This document shows positions 59,069-64,000 of a DNA stretch of 64,000 nt, piece by piece. Positions within the stretch are counted from its first letter, which is position 1. Each line of letters begins with the position of its first letter. The stretch covers positions 10,215,501-10,279,500 of the forward strand of contig CM072866.1 of assembly GCA_036937835.1 (NCBI GenBank), read 5' to 3'. Source of the stretch: Pampus argenteus (lineage: Eukaryota > Chordata > Actinopteri > Scombriformes > Stromateidae). The notes beneath the pieces are model-generated. The model made no database searches. It saw nothing but the letters and a program-made list of their open reading frames with translations, and had not been told where the DNA came from. Position numbers and translations under genes: made by a program.

Positions 59069-62000
59069 CTACAATCCCTCCACAAACTTCTCCAGAGTGT
59101 CTCCTGTAGCATCTCCCACCATCCCCAAGTCACTGTTCAGCCCTCCTCTGTTGGGCGTGTTAAGCTGCGGTAGCATGGCGCTCTGTTCTGGTGTTCCCAA
59201 GTGGTGGGGGGAACCCGAGTGGGGCGGAGGCGGGTGCTGTGGCGAGGGCTGCGGTTGGTTCTGGACCTGGGGTGAGGGACTGGAATGTGGCGTCTGCTGT
59301 GGCTGCTGCGAGGGTGGACAAGGGGACTGAACTGGCGCGGGGGAACGGACCTGGTTGCTGAGGGCATTGGCAAGTGCGGGCTGACCAGGGAGGTGGGCGC
59401 CACCCTGGGGCTGGCCGGCCAGCAGGTGGGTCTGGGGGCTCATGGGGCCTGGCTGGGCAGGAGAGCCCATCTGCTGTTTGAGGACGGCCTGCTGCTGCTG
59501 TGGAAGTTGCTGCTGTTGCTGTAGCATTCGTTGGTGCAGTAAGTTTTGGGTGGAGTCCATCCCCATGCCAGGCTGGGCCATTTGAGCCATGGGTGCCTGC
59601 ATGGCTATCTGTTGCTGTTGCTGCATGCGGAGCTGGGAGTAGGTAGCTGCTGTACCCTGCGTCTGAGCAGGGAACTGGCCTGGGTGGCCCTGAGGCATCA
59701 CTCCCTGTTGCTGCTGCTGTTGCTGCTGCTGCTGTTGTTGCTGCTGTTGTTGCTGCTGTCTTAAGAGCTGCCGACGATAGATCTCCTGGATCTGTTGGGT
59801 GGGATTGTGTGCTGCGTTCATCAGCTGCCCTTGAGCCCCTAATGCGGCCATGCCCTGAGCAGGAGGTTGCTGAGGCTGTTGGGGAGGCATCCCCGGCCTC
59901 TGCACCGCTCCGCCTGGCATGGTCATGGCTTGCATTGGTGGCATACCAGGTTGCTGTTGCTGACCTGCCTGCTGCTGCTGCGGCTGGTTGGCATGGTACT
60001 TGGCTGTTCGCTGTTTGATGAAAGCAGCCATTAGCTGAGGGTTTGATTTGAGGATGTTAAGGACTTGCTGCTGCTGTTGGGGCGAGCTGGGAGACTTGAG
60101 GGTACGCAGGAGGTCATGGAGGGCGTTGGGGGCTATAGCACCAGGTCTCTGTGGTGTCTGTGGCCGGGCACCGGGCTGCTGTGGTATCAGCATCCTCTGG
60201 CCTGGCTGAGGTTGCTGCCCTGGGGACATCATGGCTCGCTGCATGGTCATGGCCTGCTGTGGGGTCTGGCCTGGGACGAGGCCTGGTTGTTGAGTTTGAG
60301 CTGTCTGCATGGGCCCCGCAGCTCCAGGCCACTGTCCTGGGGCCATGCCAGGTTGCATGACCTGTGGTCCCCGAGGCCCTGGCACCATCTGCATGGGTGG
60401 CTGCATTGGTCCAGTCATGCGTTGCTGTGGCTGCTGGGGGTTCATGGGCAAACCGTTCATGTTGACCCGGTAGTTCTGCTGGTTCTGCTGGGCCTGTGCC
60501 ATCATTTCGATGTGCCGTGCCATCTTGACAGCAGCGAGGGGAGGCTGCTGCGGTAACTGCTGAGGTGGTTGGGCTGGCTGGGGAAGAGGGGACTGCTGCT
60601 GGTGTAGAGGGGAGGCCTGGGGTCCAAGCTTGCCCTGGGAAACTGCTGCTTGAGGCTGGCCATTGCGAGGGGCATTGGGAAAAGTGGGGGACATAACGCC
60701 TGCTGAGTTGGGGGTCTGTGGCTGGTTGGAGAGCGGCTGCTGGGGCGTCTGGGGAGTGTTGGGCTGGGTATGGGAATTGGGAGTGCTAGGGGCAGTTGAA
60801 GCCGGTGGGGACGGTAGCGGCATTGTTCTGCCTTGCATGGTAGCCATTCTTCTCCTCATCAGCTGGGCCTGCTGGAGCCTGTGCTGCAGCTGCTGCTGAC
60901 GTAGCTTGTGCTTAATATTCAGGCAGAATGGGACGGGACACTTGTTCTCTTGACAGTGCTTTGCATGGTAACAGCATAAAGCAATAAGCTGTTTGCATAC
61001 AGGGCAGCCACCGTTGGTTTTGCGTTTGCAGCCCTTGGTGTGCTGCACCACTCGCTTCATCTTCTGGCAGGACGGCAAAGAGCAGTTGGCATTGCGACAC
61101 TGACAAGCGTGGACCAGTGATTGGATGCAACGTTGGATACTTAAGCGCCGGCTCTCCTGTGGACTCTTGGAAGCCTCTCCACTCTGGCTGTTGTTGTCGT
61201 CGTCCAGGCCAAGGCCCCACTTCACCATCTGGTGTTCGTGGCCCTTCGTGTTGTAACAATTAATGCAAAGATCAAAGTCCTAAAAAGAGGGAGAGCAACG
61301 GGGACACAGTGATTAACCTGAGTCTAACCAAGTCTCATAAATACATTTGTTCATCAATATTCCATCGACATCACTCGTATCAACGATTTAAACACTTGAC
61401 AGACTTCCACTCACGATTACTTTTTACAGTGCAATTTTAACCATTTCAGTTTTAAAACACAACACAGTACAGTAGCAGTAACTCACCTCGCACACCGTGC
61501 AGTGCCAGCGTGTCTCCACATGGTGCTTGCACTCGTTACAAGTGTAGACAAAGCGGTCCTGTCCCTGGTTGTGCAACTCAACCAGCATGCACATGGTGCT
61601 CCACTTGCACCTCCTGAGGGAGCTAAACTCCCAGTGTTTGTCCCTGGCCAGAGTCAGGAAGGCGTCACGTCCATCCATCAGGTCACAGGAGAGCATGGGA
61701 TCAGGGTCAATGATGGGTGGCAGTGTGTTGACCATTGGAGCCGAGTGGAGGTGGATCACAAAGAACACCTTGAGCAAACCAAGTAAAGAGACAGAATATA
61801 GTGAAACAAATATGCAAAGAGATTCAATGATGTGCTACTTAAAACACCACCAAGTATCACTGACTCAACCGGAGGCTCAGAAATGAAATAAGAATACTGT
61901 TCAACTTAATTCTGTGGAATCTTTGTGATCATTATCTTTTTCAATTAGTTGTTTTAGGACAAATGTTGTTATACTTGTGACGGCCCCAGGACTGGGTCCT

Positions 62001-63727
62001 GCGTGCAGCATGCTGTTGTGTGTTTTGTCTATTGCAGGTTGGAGGCGGTCCTGTCATTAGGTGGACTGGGAGCACCTGGCCAGCGCTCCCAGTCAGGCCT
62101 ATTTAGCCCCACCTCATCAGGCGTCAGTTCGTTTTGCCTCATCCTCACATCACTCCAGCAAGCCGGTTTTGTTTTGCGTTTGTTTATTTTTGCACCACAC
62201 ATTTACCATCACACCCATACACTCACTTACACTACTGACGCTTATTTTCACACTCCATACAAGTATTTACTTTAAAAAAACGGTTTATTTATCATTAAGT
62301 TGGGCACATCCCTTTCGTTGTGGCCCACGAGCTGGTCGTAAAATTGGGGGCTCGTCCGTCTCGTAGGTCAGTTTTTTTTTGTTTTTTTTTGATGTGTGTT
62401 AGTGTTTGTTTCTGTTGAGGAAACTTTGGTTGAAGTGCTTTGTTTGTAACTATCGTCCTCTATCCTCCATATAACACGCATACATTCATTAATGCCCGTT
62501 TATAAAAAAGTTTCAGTATCACTTTCTAAAAACAAAAACGAGTCTAACCTCTTTGTGCTTCTCCATGGTGGCATAAAGCTTCTGGGACAGATCATTGGCT
62601 ACATTCGGCATCCCAGGCTTCTTTTTATTGGCTCGGCTCACGCTGCTCTTGTTTTTATTGGTCTTCTTGTTGTTCTTCTTCTTAGCATTTTTGCTGTCAC
62701 TTGGCGTACCCTGCAATGGCAGACATTATAAAAATCAGTTTATTTGAAGATTTCACAAAAATACCAAATAATTAAAAGCATGACGATATTTTTACCTCAG
62801 GAGTTTCAGTGGCAGCTGTGTTCTCCTCTTTCTTCCTCTCCTCCTCCTCCTGCTCCAGCTCCTTGATGCTCTCCTCCAGCACATTGGGCCAGAAGTCTCC
62901 CTCAAAGTAAGGCAGCTCATTGGCACTGGTCAGACGGTCCTCCGTTGCCTGTTTGCAGATGTCCTAAGAGGAAAACAAAACACATATTCCTTTACGAATT
63001 AATCAACATTTTGCATGCAATCTTTCCTATTTGTTCCAAATATCAAAGCACACATCCAGAAATCAGAAGTAAGCCTTGTGTGTAAATACTTGAGAGAAAA
63101 TGTCCTTTCACCTTGTAGTCATGCAAGATCCTCTCCGCAAAGGCCTTGTCCAGCATCTTCCTGTACCACTCCTGCAGCCTCTTAGGCTTGGGGATCTTCT
63201 GGTCGGGAGGATGGCAGTGGAAGATGTAGTCGTCCCCTTCACTGGGTGGACAGGCCCAGATGTGACCCTGGGCATACCTGTGAACACACAAAGATACTGA
63301 GTCACACCAGAGAAAGGGTGTAGAGTTGAACCCTATTACAAAGTTTTCTCCCAAGACTTCCCACAGTTGTAATAGTTGGCTTACCCAAGTTTCTTGACAT
63401 ATTCTAGATAGCCAATGAGGATCTCGTGGTACACTGCTGTTCGTAAAATCCGAGGTTTGAAGAAGTGAATACTGTCAAGGTATGATATGTAGACCCGTCT
63501 GCAAAGGAGGAGGGGGAATAAGGTCAATTTCACCCATTAAAAAAGCAGCTTAAGTGCTACATAATAATTACATTACAGACCTAGTGTTGGGAAATGGGCA
63601 CTCGGAGCCGTACTCCTGCACGTGCATGCCAAAGAAGCACACATCTACACCGTCGATCTCCTCAAAGGCAAAAAGTGCTTTGGTTCTGTAGGGAAAGGTC
63701 TCTGGCATTTCACCCGTGTCCACAAAC
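59069..63727 (-). CDS. crebbp: CREB-binding protein (CBP/KAT3A), seven 3' coding exons; 5' part off the window
   Basis: Nuclear transcriptional coactivator and histone/lysine acetyltransferase. Exons in transcription order: 63727-63581, 63498-63385, 63277-63112, 62963-62796, 62710-62549, 61768-61487, 61279-59069 (3250 nt, about 1083 codons). All are GT-AG with continuous frame. Order of parts: acetyltransferase domain (FPYRTKALFAFEEIDGVDVC, AVYHEILIGYLEYVKKLG, then HIWACPPSEGDDYIFHCHPP), the Lys-rich autoacetylation loop (SKNAKKKNNKKTNKNK), the rest of the HAT fold (DGRDAFLTLARDKHWEFSSL), ZZ finger (CNECKHHVETRWHCTVC, DFDLCINCYNTKGHEH), TAZ2 (CQCRNANCSLPSCQKMKR), NCBD (DLLRTLKSPSSPQQQQQV) and a Gln/Pro tail. 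The end DTLEKFVEGL is diagnostic for CBP rather than p300. I cannot tell crebbpa from crebbpb. Confidence 0.95.
59705..59758. repeat. Polyglutamine tract in crebbp
   Basis: Eighteen consecutive Gln codons, a CAG/CAA mixture (ctg/ttg on the + strand), between RRQLLR and GVMPQ. The human protein has a Gln run at the same place. CAA interruptions should keep it fairly stable. Confidence 0.9.
59994..60132 (-). other. crebbp nuclear-coactivator-binding domain (NCBD/IBiD)
   Basis: NALHDLLRTLKSPSSPQQQQ followed by QVLNILKSNPQLMAAFIKQR and TAKY: the three-helix molten-globule domain that folds on binding p160 coactivators and IRF3. Essentially unchanged from mammals. Confidence 0.88.
60840..61160 (-). 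other. crebbp TAZ2 (CH3) zinc-binding domain
   Basis: Helical zinc-binding module binding transactivation domains such as p53 and viral E1A. Visible: RRLSIQRCIQSLVHACQCRN, CSLPSCQKMKRVVQHTKGC, GGCPVCKQLIALCCYHAKHC and CPVPFCLNIKHKLRQQQ. All HCCC-type ligands appear intact. Confidence 0.9.
61976..62360 (+). mobile_element. Single LTR plus primer-binding site of an LTR retroelement, in a crebbp intron
   Basis: Begins with TGTGACGG (61976) as LTRs begin with TG, runs about 367 bases, and is followed at 62345-62358 by TGGGGGCTCGTCCG, the first 14 bases of a tRNA-Pro primer-binding site. The usual terminal CA before the PBS is degraded (gtaaaatt). After the PBS only about 20 bases precede T-rich DNA, and no gag/pol ORF or second LTR is present. 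It is a 5' remnant, antisense to crebbp, between its exons 61487-61768 and 62549-62710. Confidence 0.6.
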
Positions 63728-64000
63728 CTGTTGTCATGAAGAGAAATCAAATATTAAAATGTGTCAACAGCATAATGGTGATCTCTAGTTACAGCATTTT
63801 GTGCTATGCAGTCTTAGTATGATAGGAGGACCTGCGCTGAATCCCAAAATACTGTTTTGCATGTAATTACTAGACTATTAAACCCTGGATATGAAACCTG
63901 ACCACTGCACACTTAACACTAAACACAAAGATGTGGACTGTTCAAAATATCAGATTTGGACGAGGAGTATACTATGAAATTTGAAGATAAAAATATTTCA

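Noticed and set aside
59285..60899. Several plus-strand ORFs rich in Leu, Trp and Gly
   Set aside because: Antisense shadows of the Gln/Pro-rich crebbp exon.
1..64000. CRISPR arrays, tRNA and rRNA genes, operons
   Set aside because: Nothing of the kind is visible; the window is vertebrate nuclear DNA.

Overview
This window is vertebrate nuclear DNA, almost certainly from a teleost fish. All genes are split by GT-AG introns, the intergenic DNA is AT-rich with microsatellites and fish-type transposon remnants, and the proteins are vertebrate orthologues. I recognise six protein-coding genes. No prokaryotic features, tRNA, rRNA or CRISPR arrays were seen.

Layout. (1) 1-4.5 kb: the last two coding exons of the chemokine gene cxcl12 (+), with its 3' UTR; earlier exons lie off the left edge. 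(2) About 4.5-32.5 kb: a 28 kb gene-poor interval with no convincing protein gene. It holds microsatellites, a piggyBac-like MITE, an Ig-domain relic and a striking nested transposon: a 1034-bp hAT-like element inserted in inverted orientation into an identical-length copy of itself, with both 8-bp target duplications intact. (3) 32.5-34.2 kb: tmem186 (-), head-to-head with (4) 34.4-38.6 kb: gde1 (+, six exons, complete). (5) 41.4-46.3 kb: mcrip2 (+, five coding exons, complete), tail-to-tail with (6) 46.3-56.1 kb: slx4 (-, 13 exons, complete, 1741 aa by my exon model). (7) 58.2 kb to the right edge: the 3' seven coding exons of crebbp (-), covering part of the acetyltransferase domain, ZZ, TAZ2, the nuclear-coactivator-binding domain and the Gln-rich tail; the gene continues off the edge.

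tmem186, gde1, mcrip2, slx4 and crebbp all have human orthologues on 16p, so this half is conserved synteny. cxcl12 is on a different chromosome in human (10q), so a rearrangement boundary probably lies inside the 28 kb gene-poor interval. The genes do not form a pathway: they serve chemokine signalling, mitochondrial complex I assembly, lysophospholipid/glycerophosphodiester turnover, ERK-linked corepressor control, DNA repair scaffolding and chromatin acetylation.

All exon coordinates were derived by hand from splice signals, reading-frame continuity and protein family knowledge. No alignment or database search was run.
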